A stretch of DNA of 64,000 bases from Forficula auricularia (taxonomy: Eukaryota > Arthropoda > Insecta > Dermaptera > Forficulidae). A program made the position numbers and the translations under genes. This document shows positions 53,964 through 64,000 of this stretch, piece by piece; the first letter of the stretch is position 1; each line of letters begins with the position of its first letter. The stretch is from positions 22,449,077 through 22,513,076 of the forward strand of contig JALMQS010000085.1 of assembly GCA_024734495.1 (NCBI GenBank), given 5' to 3'. Under the pieces are notes generated by a model, which searched no databases, was not told where the DNA came from, and saw only the letters and a program-made list of their open reading frames with translations.

Positions 53964-54867
53964 AAGCATCGACCCATATAGGGATGAATCGAAAAGGGAG
54001 AAGTTTTGAATGAAGGGAAAAACGTTTCTTCAGAGCCGAAACCAAAATATAAATAAAATGGTTTCAATTAAAAAAAAATATTGAGCAATATTAATTACGT
54101 CACTAGATAGACATCAAACAATTTCTCAATTTTTATTAACTTAATATTTTATCTGTAATTTCGTGTAATCGAAATTCAAAAATACTGCTTTTTCTAGGAC
54201 CACACGGTGGGTCTTTTTAATTAATGACGAGGCGCTCGAAACATCGCGCTATCAAACATATAGAAACGTCAAAGATATTAATAAAAAAAAAAAAAAAATA
54301 AGACCGAATCAAAGTATGGGTACTGATATATAGTAGGTACTGTGAGAACTTTAACAAATAATTAAGATAGATGAAAGATTTCGGGTTGTGCCATCCATGG
54401 TGAAATTAGAAAATCAATTAAAAGCTAAAATTTGAAAATTTGGGGTCATATATTTAAAAAAAAAAACGTAAATTTAACTTCAACAATGGAAAGGTTTCGA
54501 CTTCTGTACCAACACTGAAAAAACAATTTCTTTATAATAAATATATTGATAGAGTTGAGTATTTTTAATGAGGTCTTATTTATTATAAAGATATTTTATT
54601 AATAATCAAGATATATCGAAATCATTCCTAATAGGTCCATATTTGTAGGTATTTAATCCAAATATATTATATACTTGAGTGATCTAATTTATTCTATTAG
54701 ATATCTCTTAATATCTAATGGATGTTTTTTTATCAAATAGTGATATCTTAATAATTAAGATATTTTGAAAAAAAATTAACTTAAATTTTGTTTATATTAT
54801 TAATTGTTTTTTTTTTTAATTTTAAAACCCACTATAATATTATAAGAAATATTAATATATATTCAAT
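53964..54867 (+). other. Nmdar1 3' flank, AT-rich
   Basis: Holds the candidate poly(A) signal at 54054 and then AT-rich low-complexity sequence. No gene seen. Confidence 0.5.
54054..54059 (+). terminator. Candidate Nmdar1 polyadenylation signal AATAAA
   Basis: AATAAA lies 91 bases downstream of the stop codon, in an A-rich stretch. The position is plausible for a short 3' UTR, but AT-rich DNA gives many such hits by chance. Confidence 0.4.
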
Positions 54868-55128
54868 TGGATGTTGATGAAGGAAGTCAAGGTGGTTGTA
54901 AAAAAATAAGACTATATCAGTTTTATTATTTTACATTTATTCGATAACCGACGTTTCGGAGATTTATTCTCTCCTTCTTCAGGGTCTATATAATTGAGGG
55001 GAAGACGAACGTCAAAGAAGGAGAGAATAAATCTCCAAAACGTCGGTTGTCGAATAAATGTGAAATAATAAAACCGATATAGTCTTGTTTTTTTGCAACC
55101 ACCTTGGACTGCCTTCATCAACATCCAA
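54868..55128. mobile_element. Near-perfect palindromic element with ACGTTTCGG / CTGAAGAAGG motif
   Basis: Left arm ATTGGATGTTGATGAAGG, AAAAATAAGACTATATCAGT and ACATTTATTCGATAACCGAC are mirrored by the right arm in reverse order around a centre near 54995. Each arm contains the motif CTGAAGAAGG-AGAATAAAT-CTCCGAAACGTCGG or a variant. About 261 bases. The same family as 16740-17010. Confidence 0.85.
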
Positions 55129-56726
55129 TTGAATATTAATATATATTAAAATTAGATTACCTATTTTTTTATTAATTCAACTAAATATTTATATAAGTCA
55201 TTTGAATATAGATTCTACATCAAATTAATATAAATGATATAAGCTTGAATATTTTTTTATTATAAATTAAAAATATTTAATTTTATATAATTTCTTGTCG
55301 TAATTACATATTATTTCATTTAAATACTCAACTATTAAATTTAACTATTCTACTATTTTACTCAAATAACAATATTTTCATAATTAACCTATTGGTGTTT
55401 GGTTCAAATAGCAGCATCTTAACTATTAATATACCTATCTAGAGTTTCTCCAAAAATATGAGAATACTAAAAATACGTATATCATTTATTCATATTGAAC
55501 AGAGATCGATTTCACCATCTATTCATATCAAATATAATTTCTTAACTATAAATATATCGTTTTTTCAGTGTACCTATGACTTTATATAAATCAAAATATT
55601 ACAATACTTTGGTTTCAGAAATTGAATACTTGTAAACTTTAGCTAATTTTCCCTTGGGTAAGCCGACTTGAAAAAAATCATCAAAAATTAAATAAATAAA
55701 TAAATAATAAAATAATAAATAAATAATATAATATAATAAAAAAGATTTCGATTTTTTTTTTGAGTGTCGAATCGCTTGCCAGAAATTGTGATTTTGCCAA
55801 CATTATAAAATAAAACCAAAACTGAAAATGCGAACAGTTTGTGTCTGTTTGAAATTAAATATTTTTTTTTACCTTATATAACAAACAAATAAATAAACCC
55901 TTTAACGCCCCTATTCTCATGATAAAATTGAAATAAATAAAAAATAAAAATCAAACAAATAATTAAAGGAGTTCGGGACAGCTTATTATCTATCTGGTTG
56001 ATTTTCTAAATAATCTTTTGTATTTCTGCAGAGTGACAACTTCTGGATACTAAAATTTTAATAAAAAAAATTGTTAATGAGGTTAATTTCGAATACAAAA
56101 CTTTGTTTTGATAATATTATTACAATGAATATTGAGAAAAATTTTTTCTCATTATAATTTAACACAAAAACGATTTCAAGAAATAGAGTTGGAATTCTAC
56201 ACTAGTGCTTTTGTTATATTCTGTTGGCTGCAAATAAATTTTTATTTTCTACATTTATGAATAACTAATTAACTAGATTGTCAAATATATTGAAAAATGT
56301 AAAAGTTGAATTATTGATCTGTATAAATTTGTTGAAAATGTTATAATTTGTATAGAATGCTAAAACGACAATTTTCAATAATTTATTTCTCGCTAATGGG
56401 ACAGACAATCAACTTCAAATTTCGTGAATAAATATTTAATACATCGCTGATTCAAAATTTGAGAATTTTCTGATAAAAATGATAAACAGTCCCGAACCCC
56501 CTTAAATAACGAATGATTTGAGAGTTTGTTACTATTAAACAACGATAAACGGACAAGCAAATAAAATAACTAAATAAATAATACTTTTATTATATAAATA
56601 ATATTAATAATAATAATAATACTAAAACAAATTTTAAATAAATATTCCTCTACTATTATAACATCGCTTTTTAACATACACTACTCACACATACACAAAT
56701 ACACGATTCAATGTATAGAGCTTAGT
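55129..56726 (+). other. AT-rich intergenic stretch, nothing recognised
   Basis: Roughly 1.6 kb of low-complexity AT-rich sequence with TAAATAAATAA runs. No coding region, RNA gene or repeat boundary is supported. Confidence 0.5.
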
Positions 56727-57211
56727 CCATAAAAGCCTATAGACACGCCATGGTGGCCATTTGGTGAGGCCAACATCGCCTACAGATGACGTCACGTCAT
56801 TTGTAGGTAGGAATACCGAGAAATAGCATGGCCACTATAGGAATTATTATACATTGAGATAAATTTATCGTAGTTTAGATTACTTATTTTGGATTCCAAT
56901 AATCGCAAATTAATATTAAATTAATATACCAAAATATTTTTTTTTTTTTACCAAAATGTTTTATTTTCCATATTTAAATTACATATTTATTATTTTTACA
57001 ATAATTCGGGCATCGAGCAACTCTCACTTCCCATGTCCATATATTTATACCCCCTAAGGTTCCCCCTTTCCAATAAAAAAAAAATCATTGAAATCGGACA
57101 ATAAACAAAGAAGTTATGCGAGAACGTGACGTCACCTGTAGGCGATGTTGGCCACACTTCACTCTGTGTTGAGAGAAGCAGAGGGCGTGTCTATAGGCTT
57201 TTATGGTCTAA
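56727..57211. mobile_element. MITE, GACCAT...TATAGACACGCC family, copy 2, with internal insertion
   Basis: Left TTAGTCCATAAAAGCCTATA then GACACGCC is mirrored by GGCGTGTCTATAGGCTTTTA then TGGTCTAA; the AACATCGCCTACAGATGACG and inverse GTCACCTGTAGGCGATGTTG blocks follow. Compared with the 316-base copy at 29106-29421, it has extra sequence at about 56936-57115, which includes ATCGGACAATAAACAAAGAA, a block of the type seen in the GAAGTCGG family tail. Confidence 0.85.
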
Positions 57212-58608
57212 GGTATAGAGTATACTTATATACATATGTTAAATGTTAATATATACCGAGGGTTCAATCCCTCTGGTGTAGGATTTTCAAACTAGAAATC
57301 ATAAAATAAACAACAATTATTTAACAATGTTACAAATAGATTTGGTATAATATTTATTGTTGAAAACTGAAAATAAAATTTCAATTGTTAAATTTTTTAT
57401 ATCGAAACATGAAAAAGTAACTCAAATTGTTTTGATACATACATACATATAACAGAATGGCTCGAAATGTTTTCGAATTATAATAAAAAAATAACGGCTC
57501 AACATCTCTTGGAGGATATAAAAGGTGTCCGAAAACTCAACAATAAACAGGGGGAACAGTGGATTAATGCCAGTTTATGACGGCCCAGAATCCAGTGCTG
57601 CCGTTACAGTATAAGCGTATGTGGGATCTGTATTCTTCACTTATTCCGGTCGTGTGGGTTCACTTGCGGCTTGTTGCTTTATGTCTAGGGGTTTATCAAA
57701 TAAAATATGTTCATTTAAGATAAAATATTAATTAACAGGTATAATATTCTTCTTCTGGACACTTGATAACTTGTAAATTGATTTCTAGCATTCAGGGATG
57801 AGATTAACTCAAGTAAAATGTGTGGAAAGGTTCAACGTGGGTCGTTTCGATGTTGCTTGTTTGTTTGTTTATTAACAACTAATTATTAATAATGGAAAAA
57901 ATAAATATTAATTGGCATTGTTTTAGATCATGTGACTGGTGTCATAGAGATAGTAATTAAGAGTTAAACTACGATTCACCCAGAGTACGTCCGCCATTTC
58001 ATAGAACCGCTTTTGCGCGTCCACAAGGTATCAAAGTACATTTGTGATACATTACAATCTTAAGTTTTTATATTCAATTATATGCACACGATTTCCTTTA
58101 GATATTTAATCAAATGACTTGGCTATATCGCCAAAATCTGTTAAATATGGGTTTTTCATTAAGAGCGACGCATTTTGTTTTTTCAATTACCATAAAAGAC
58201 CTGTAGGTTAGTTATGGAAATGATTTTTATTTTAAATGAAAGTACAATCAATGCGCTGAATACGCTGGACCTAATTTTCCAGGCTGTGTATCGTCATAAA
58301 TTGGCCCCGGTTTACGGTTTATCGTTCAGTTTTGGGACACCTTGTAGATAGAGGGTTCAAAATATATTTCGATATAAAAGTTGTAGTGGATTATGGGTAA
58401 GTGGCTCAAAATGAAATATAATAGCAATGTCCAAATGTTGAATTTGAAATCAGAATCTGAAAATATTAGATAAAATATAACTATAATGTTATTTATCAGT
58501 GGATCTTGCAGTTTATTAAATTTTATTTAAAATCAAATTATTAAATGAAAATGTAACTCAAAAATACTTTACCTCTACATCTTTACTGATAGATTTTATT
58601 TATTATTA
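57212..58608 (+). other. Intergenic stretch with shared repeat blocks
   Basis: 57618-57750 (TATGTGGGATCTGTATTCTT, CGGTCGTGTGGGTTCAC) matches 27973-28110. 57845-58020 matches 12360-12545. No gene seen. Confidence 0.55.
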
Positions 58609-59104
58609 GTCCAGTCAAATTGTGCACAAATGGGCCCCTATACGGAAAGTTTTGGGGTAGTTCTGTTGCATATGTATGTTTTTTGGGGCGCTGAATACAA
58701 ATCGAAGGTCTCTCACTAAAATTTCGTGACGCAACATTGTAGAAAATACAAAAGAATGTGGAAAATTCAATTTTTTGGCAGTTTTTTTACTTATAACTCG
58801 AAAACTATCAACTTTTTGTAAATAACCTTCCTATTAAAAATGAAAGTTCATAAAATCTCCTACAAATTTCATTATTAAGGTTTTTTTCTCCGACCAACTG
58901 TTGGGGCTAAAGCGCAAAATCCAAGTTTTCGACCTCCCGGATCACCCAAAAACTCGCACTTTTTTTTGATATTTTCCCCATTTTGACCATGAAGGAGTAC
59001 ATTTTTGACAAAGATTTGGATTCAGCGTCCCAAAAAACATATATATGCAAAAAATCCGTACTACCTCAAAACTTTCCTGATTAAAACACAATTTGACTGG
59101 ACTA
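58609..59104. mobile_element. Palindromic element (GTCCAGTCAAATTGTG family), copy 2, intact
   Basis: The left terminus AGTCCAGTCAAATTGTGCAC is mirrored by CACAATTTGACTGGACT at the right. Inner blocks TACGGAAAGTTTTGGGGTAG and TATGTTTTTTGGGGCGCTGA are mirrored by AACTTTCCTGATTAAAAC and CAGCGTCCCAAAAAACATAT. About 496 bases, no coding frame. Confidence 0.85.
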
Positions 59105-59297
59105 TATTATCAGAATTTGAAAGTGTAACTCAAAATATTTCTCACACATTCCTTTGAAAAAAAAATTGCTCAAAATGTTTAAATTGTAAGCCAGCAAATG
59201 CGCAAACGCCCACGCATGGATTTAGAACTATTGTCCAAATTATTTATTTATTTATCCGCAGAATAATTATTATTTTGCCTTGAAATAATAAATTATT

Positions 59298-60137
59298 GGA
59301 TAAAAAATACTTGGTGGGTTTCATATAAAAATATAAAAATGAAACAAATTTATTTTTGGAGAGACTTTAATCTCTATATATAATATTTCTGTTGCTCCAG
59401 AATGTTGTGATATGCCTTTTCGACATGTTACATGGGTCTGCGCGGAAGCATTGGGCTTGTGTAATTACGGAAATAACAAGGCTTGACCTTATTATAATCA
59501 TATTTAATCGATGAGTTTCTGATAATAAGGGCGGATGACTTATGAGCGAGATTCCTGTCACACCGTACCTCTGTACATATACTGAATAAACCTTGTATTA
59601 AATAATACATCTTGTTATAATCATTCACTACACCCCTCACCCCTGGTATATTATAACAATTGGTCCCTGTTCGGGCGCCAATTGTTACAATATACCAATT
59701 GTTATAATATGCCCGAACAGGGACCAATTGTTATAATATACGAACAGGACCAATTGTTATAATATACTAGGGGTGAGGGGTGTGGTGAATGATTATAACA
59801 AGATGTATTGTTTAATACAAGGTTAATTCAGTATAAGTACAGAGGTACGGTGTGACAGGAATCTCGCTCATGAGTCATCCGCCCTTATTATCAGAAACTC
59901 ATCGCTTAAATATGATTATAATAAGGTCAAGCTTTGTTATTTCCGTAATTATATAAGTCTGATGCTTCCGCGTAGACTTGTGTAACATGTTGAAAAGGCA
60001 TATCACAACAAGAAGATGGGTTAGCCACCCGAAATATATAAGTATATCGAGATTAAAGTCTCTCCAAAAATAAATTCGTTTTATTTTTTTATATTTTAAT
60101 GTGCAACCTACCAAGTATTTTTTATCCAAAAATTTAA
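59298..60137. repeat. 840-bp inverted repeat with a tRNA-Lys-type primer-binding sequence at its centre
   Basis: Arms of about 380 bases run in opposite directions from about 59700: for example TTTTTGGAGAGACTTTAATC, GGCATATCACAACA and CAGGAATCTCGCTCATGAGT, each occurring twice as complements. In the centre (59662-59680) GGTCCCTGTTCGGGCGCCA is the complement of TGGCGCCCGAACAGGGACC, the primer-binding sequence for tRNA-Lys in LTR elements. Variants without TGGC occur on the + strand at 59711-59725. The arms probably descend from LTR sequences joined head-to-head. Confidence 0.7.
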
Positions 60138-60839
60138 AAAATGTTTCACCAAGTACCAACAACAAATTCCTTAAAAACTATTGAAATAATAATATTGTTA
60201 GACTCCAATCACAAAATACACCCCCCCCCCCCCCAATTCTCCAAACGAAATCATATATATTATTCAATATTTATTCAAAATATAATTATAATAAATAAAT
60301 AAATAAAAATGTTAAATAATAAATATATTTGTATCTCTCTTTTGAAGATGAGAGAAAATGTCGAAAAATAAAATGTTGTATTTACATAAAAAATTACAAA
60401 ATGTTAAAATATTAAAAAAAAAATTGTAATTACCTTGTTAAATAATAAATAATTACTACTACTATTATTATTGAAATAAATATATAATCCTTATACACCT
60501 CTACGTTATAAATATATTGAATAGATCTGCCCTTAGAGAATTATTAGGACTTAACTTCACTCTTAGCCCAGTAAATAGAGAATCCAAAAAGTGGCTCAGC
60601 TTACATTAATTGCGGGAAAAGATTTATTTTCTAGGATCATTTGTTATGGTGTGGGAGGCGGCGGTAAAAAGCACAACGTCAAAGAAAAATCTAATTCATT
60701 TATTAGCCTCTAGGTGGCAGCATCGCTTTGAAATTTTAAATAAATAATAAATAAATCTTTATTCCTCGACCTGCTTAGGGCCAGTGTCATAAAAAAAATA
60801 ATCCTCGTCTTACTCAACTCCAGGTTGAGAGTTACCCTG
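60138..60839 (+). other. AT-rich intergenic stretch, homopolymer C run
   Basis: A C run is at about 60217-60234. The block AAATCTAATTCATTTATTAG (60689) resembles the arm of the element at 27752. No gene seen. Confidence 0.45.
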
Positions 60840-60992
60840 TGTTGTGTTAGGTATTTTGAATAAGACACGTAGACAGATTGAGTGTTGACATCTTTATTGT
60901 TTTCACTTGGATAACCTGGCCATGACTGCCACTCGCCACTCGTGTCTCCCTGAGAATGGTGCCTGCTACGACCTCTAGCGTGAGCCATCACA
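60840..60992 (-). repeat. 3' LTR of the gag-only element
   Basis: 153 bases, the same as 61772-61924 base for base. Contains AATAAAG (about 60895, minus strand). No TATA box that I can be sure of. Confidence 0.92.
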
Positions 60993-61212
60993 ACATCCTC
61001 CTTTTTTTAATTATTTGTCATCAACACTTTTTTTTTTTTTTTAAATTATTTACAAAGCGTTACATATATATATATATATATACATTTTTAAATTTCAATT
61101 ACAATTTATATACATAGAAAGATTTTAAATTTCTTTCCTTTCTTCATGTTTTTCATTATGATCTTGCATTATGCATGTTTCATTGAAGGCTTGTCTTCTG
61201 GCCCTGCACTTT

Positions 61213-61674
61213 TCAAGTGCAACCTCTATGGTTAAATCTGGTGTGTTTAGCAGTAGTTCTGTGGCACTTTTCTTTAATGAGACTATCGGTTAGTTGACCA
61301 AAGTCACACGTTTTGCTTAAAACTTTCAATGCAGTAACATATTGTTCAAAGGACTCATCTGTTTTTTGTTTTCGGTTAAAAAATTGATATCTTTCATACG
61401 TGATATTTGTCAGAGGTAAGAAGTGGAGATCAAAACGTTTTATTATTTCATCAAAATTATTTTTTTCAGTTTTTTTGAACGTGAAAGAATTAAAGAGCTC
61501 GATGCCCTCTGGGCCCATATGATGAATTAATTGTGCGATTTTTCTTTTTTCAGGTAAATCTTCAGTGAAAAACGCATCAACATACACTTGAAATTGGTTT
61601 TTGTATGTTTTCCAGTTGGCGCCCATATTGCCTTCATATATAAGATGATTCATTTTTCCTTGTGACGGATCCAT
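61213..61674 (-). CDS. Gag-like protein of the LTR retrotransposon (truncated)
   Basis: The 153-residue frame starts MDPSQGKMNHLIYEGNMGAN and has the insect Ty3/gypsy-type Gag pattern: NWKTYKNQFQVYVDAFF, RKIAQLIHHMGPEGIELFNS, FDEIIKRFDLHFLPLTNITY and ERYQFFNRKQKTDESFEQYV. It stops after CHRTTAKHTRFNHRGCT, without a zinc knuckle, and no pol frame follows. The ATG is in good context for translation from the element's own leader. It may be a deleted pol or a dead copy; the LTRs themselves are intact. Confidence 0.85.
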   Translation of the reverse strand: MDPSQGKMNHLIYEGNMGANWKTYKNQFQVYVDAFFTEDLPEKRKIAQLIHHMGPEGIELFNSFTFKKTEKNNFDEIIKRFDLHFLPLTNITYERYQFFNRKQKTDESFEQYVTALKVLSKTCDFGQLTDSLIKEKCHRTTAKHTRFNHRGCT

Positions 61675-61771
61675 TTTTCGTATTATGAGTCTTGCGGTTC
61701 TTTCTTCTTTATTTTCTTAGTATTCAGTCTTCTTTAGGCGTTTATTCCTTCATTGGTTTCCGCTGCCACCA

Positions 61772-61924
61772 TGTTGTGTTAGGTATTTTGAATAAGACAC
61801 GTAGACAGATTGAGTGTTGACATCTTTATTGTTTTCACTTGGATAACCTGGCCATGACTGCCACTCGCCACTCGTGTCTCCCTGAGAATGGTGCCTGCTA
61901 CGACCTCTAGCGTGAGCCATCACA
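61772..61924 (-). repeat. 5' LTR of the gag-only element
   Basis: Identical to 60840-60992, followed immediately on the minus strand by TGGTGGCAGCGG, a primer-binding-like sequence. Confidence 0.92.
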
Positions 61925-62614
61925 AAACCCTGGAGTTCCAAACAATATGAATTTCATAAAACAAAATAGTGTCGAGTTGGCTCACCCTGAGCCAAGGGTA
62001 GGAAAATAGGTTGGCAACGGCCAAATTCCCTAGATTTTAGTTAATAAAAAAAAAAACAATTATGTTTAATTTTTTTTTGGTTTTGTATTCATTTCATTCA
62101 AATGAATGAATATCTTGTATACTTTTATTACATATTTAAAAACAATCAAAATTTTTTTTCTATTTAATCATATAAAAATAAAGTAGTAAAAAAGTAAATA
62201 TATAGATACAACAAAACTGAGACAAATCATGTAATTTTAAAAATTTGAAATATATTGAATAAGTGAATATTAAATTTTAGGACCAATCTTCAATTAAGCG
62301 TAAAAGAACTCCCAATTTCACAATAGAAGAGAGGAGAAACATCTTGTTTTTCTCGTTAATAAATATAAAAATGTGTTAGAATCTTAGCGTTCAGATTATG
62401 ATGCTAATTTAAAGAAAAAATTAAGTAAAAAAATGGGATGATTTGGCATCAGAATTTAATGCTGACTCCAATCGTTTCCAATCTAATTTTATTATACGAA
62501 ATAAATATAAACATTTAACTATTTTATTAGAAATATCTGCTTTCTTCGATTTTAGTTTGAAATTTTTTTTAATTTAATTTATTAGATATTTACTTTTAAA
62601 ATAATTTTTAAGAA
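61925..62614 (+). other. AT-rich intergenic stretch, nothing recognised
   Basis: About 690 bases with no supported gene, RNA gene or repeat apart from AT-rich low-complexity DNA. Confidence 0.5.
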
Positions 62615-63322
62615 AAAAATAAAAACCGACTTCAAAAAATTAAATGCAACAAATAAAATACACTAAAAGGTATAAACTAATTATTATCTTATTTAGTTAC
62701 AACTAAACGACGAAATATTAACATGAAATTAATTTTTGAAGTTGGTACCAAACAAACTATACCTATAAGCGAGCATATCCTCCAAAGGTACTAAGTAAGA
62801 TCCGTCGAGTGCGATTCATAAAAGGTATATGTTTGGCACCGACTTCAAAAAGTAATTTCATGTTAATATTTCGTCGTTTAGTTGTAACTAAATAAGATAA
62901 TAATTAGTTTATACCTTTTAGTGTATTTTTTATTTGTTGAATTTGATTTTTTGAAGTCGGTTTTTATTTTTTCTTAAAAATTATTTTTATTTTTCTCTTT
63001 TTAGTGATGTTATTAATAGTGATCATATCATCAGAACTTGATCAAATTAATATGACACCATCCCTAAGACACCCCTTTCGGATAAAAAAAGAACCATCGA
63101 AATCGGTTCATAAACAAAGAGGTTAGGTCTAAACAAACCTAATAAAAAAGGTCTAATACCTATGAAAAAAATGGGACCAATCGGAAGCTAGACTGGACCC
63201 AATGCAAAAAAATTTTCAAAATCGGTTGACAATTGGCGGAGATATGAGGTAACATAGGCACAAAAAAAAAAAAAAAAATTCAGTCGAATAGAGAACCTCC
63301 TCCTTTTTTGAAGTCGGTTAAA
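62615..63322 (+). mobile_element. GAAGTCGG-family palindromic element, copy C
   Basis: The complete copy, AAAACCGACTTCAAAAAATT through TTTTTTGAAGTCGGTTAAAA, matches copy B (23095-23826) almost base for base, including the inner palindrome and the A run (63262-63278). Copy D follows in the opposite orientation 300 bases downstream. Confidence 0.88.
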
Positions 63323-63626
63323 AATATACCTATATAATGAATTCTTTTGTTTTATTCTAATTCCGTGTTAACATAAATTAAAATTCTATATACATGTATA
63401 TAGGTATATTTGACTATATTTAATATTATATAAAAATAATAATAATAATACATAAATAAATAATATAACGATTGGTTTTGAATTATTTTGATTTGAAACT
63501 CTAACCTATAAAATGTTTTTCTAATGTAAATAAACATAGGGTTATCCCCAGGATAAAGGTTAACCCATCAATTTCGGAGAGTTAAATATAGGGGGGTTAA
63601 GTTTGAGATCACACTATGTGTTTTTT
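63323..63626 (+). other. Spacer between two inverted GAAGTCGG elements
   Basis: 304 bases of AT-rich sequence without a supported feature; (ATA)n-like run near 63438-63450. Confidence 0.5.
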
Positions 63627-64000
63627 AACCGACTTCAAAAAAGGAGGAGGTTCTCTATTCGACTGAATTTTTTTTTTTTTTTTTTTGTGCCTATGTTACC
63701 TCATATCTCCGCCAATTCTCAACCGATTTTGAAATTTTTTTTTGTATTGGGTCCAGTCTAGCTTCCGATTGGTCCCATTTTTTTCGTTTTTTTTATTCAT
63801 AGGTATTAGACCTTTTTTATTAGGTTTGTTTAGACCTAACCTCTTTGTTTATGAACCGATTTCGATGATTCTTTTTTTATCCGATAGGGGTGTCTTGGGG
63901 ATGGTGCCATATTAATTTGGTCAAGTTCTGATGATATAATCACTATTAATAACATCACTAAAAAGAGAAAAATTAAAATAATTTTGACGTGACAACGTCT
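63627..64000 (-). mobile_element. GAAGTCGG-family element, copy D, cut by the window edge
   Basis: Starts AACCGACTTCAAAAAAGGAG and continues with the tail of copies B and C in inverted orientation (TTGGTCAAGTTCTGATGATA near 63922). The window ends before its inner palindrome. Confidence 0.85.

Larger units (their letters stand above)
60840..61924 (-). mobile_element. Non-autonomous LTR retrotransposon, gag only, two identical LTRs
   Basis: On the minus strand two identical 153-base LTRs (61772-61924 and 60840-60992), beginning TGTGATGGCTCACG and ending AACACAACA, enclose 779 bases. A primer-binding-like TGGTGGCAGCGG follows the 5' LTR directly, and a purine tract AAAAAAAGGAGGATG lies before the 3' LTR. 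The interior has a Gag-like frame and no protease, reverse transcriptase or integrase. The flanks carry ACCCTG on both sides, with two extra A at the 5' LTR side. Confidence 0.9.

Noticed and set aside
52428..52760. 110-residue minus-strand frame in the GC-rich block
   Set aside because: It lies over the SINE-like repeat and holds the same direct repeats as the DNA; no domain is recognisable.
52830..52872. Functional tRNA-Lys gene
   Set aside because: Only the 5' half matches; the anticodon arm, T arm and acceptor are missing.

Overview
The window is AT-rich, intron-heavy animal DNA and almost certainly comes from an insect nuclear genome. The evidence is one strongly conserved arthropod-type NMDA receptor gene with GC-rich exons set in AT-rich introns, spliceosomal junctions throughout, and a dense mixture of non-LTR, LTR, mariner/Tc1-like, hAT, PIF/Harbinger-like and MITE remnants. 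I cannot fix the order or species. One run of exactly 100 N (25847-25946) marks an assembly gap inside an intron.

Host gene. I find a single host protein-coding gene, on the + strand: the obligatory NMDA receptor subunit 1 (Nmdar1/GluN1). Sixteen coding exons can be placed to the base from 4567 to 53963. All phases agree and the total is 2859 coding bases (953 codons) plus stop. The order is signal peptide, amino-terminal domain (exons 1-8), S1 glycine-binding lobe (exons 9-10), M1 and pore loop (exon 11), M3 and start of S2 (exon 12), S2 (exon 13), M4 (exons 14-15) and cytoplasmic tail (exon 16). Intron 3 is a GC-AG intron. Intron 15 is 26.2 kb, and the last coding exon lies beyond it. Read-through past the exon 15 donor gives an alternative 34-residue tail ending at 27603. 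The residue aligned with rat GluN1 Ser688, a glycine contact, is Ala here, while the other contacts I could check are kept.

Mobile DNA, 5' to 3'. At 1-4500 lie a broken LINE reverse transcriptase, a palindromic GAAGTCGG-family element split by a hAT element with an 8-bp target duplication, and a 700-bp dispersed repeat. In the first half of the gene, intron 2 is almost entirely one Harbinger-like derivative and intron 6 almost entirely one inverted-repeat DNA transposon, itself split by a LINE. Other introns carry LINE 3' ends, a tRNA-derived SINE head and several deleted transposons, including a clean 765-bp mariner derivative. The 26-kb intron 15 holds a nested TIR element, a 76/77-bp satellite (about 14 copies), a second mariner, several LINE fragments, a solo LTR with a CACC duplication, a dense palindromic ATTGC-N-GCAAT tract, a 27-copy 91-bp satellite and a TA-flanked DNA element carrying a tRNA-Lys-like SINE. 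Downstream of the gene are palindromic MITEs, an 840-bp inverted repeat centred on a tRNA-Lys-type primer-binding sequence, a gag-only LTR retrotransposon with two identical 153-bp LTRs, and an inverted pair of GAAGTCGG elements at the window end.

The most unusual things here are the two large satellites, the Ala substitution in the glycine site, introns that consist of one transposon, a recurrent hammerhead-like motif (CTGANGA, short hairpin, GAAAC-GTC) in palindromic elements, and datable nested insertions with recognisable empty sites.
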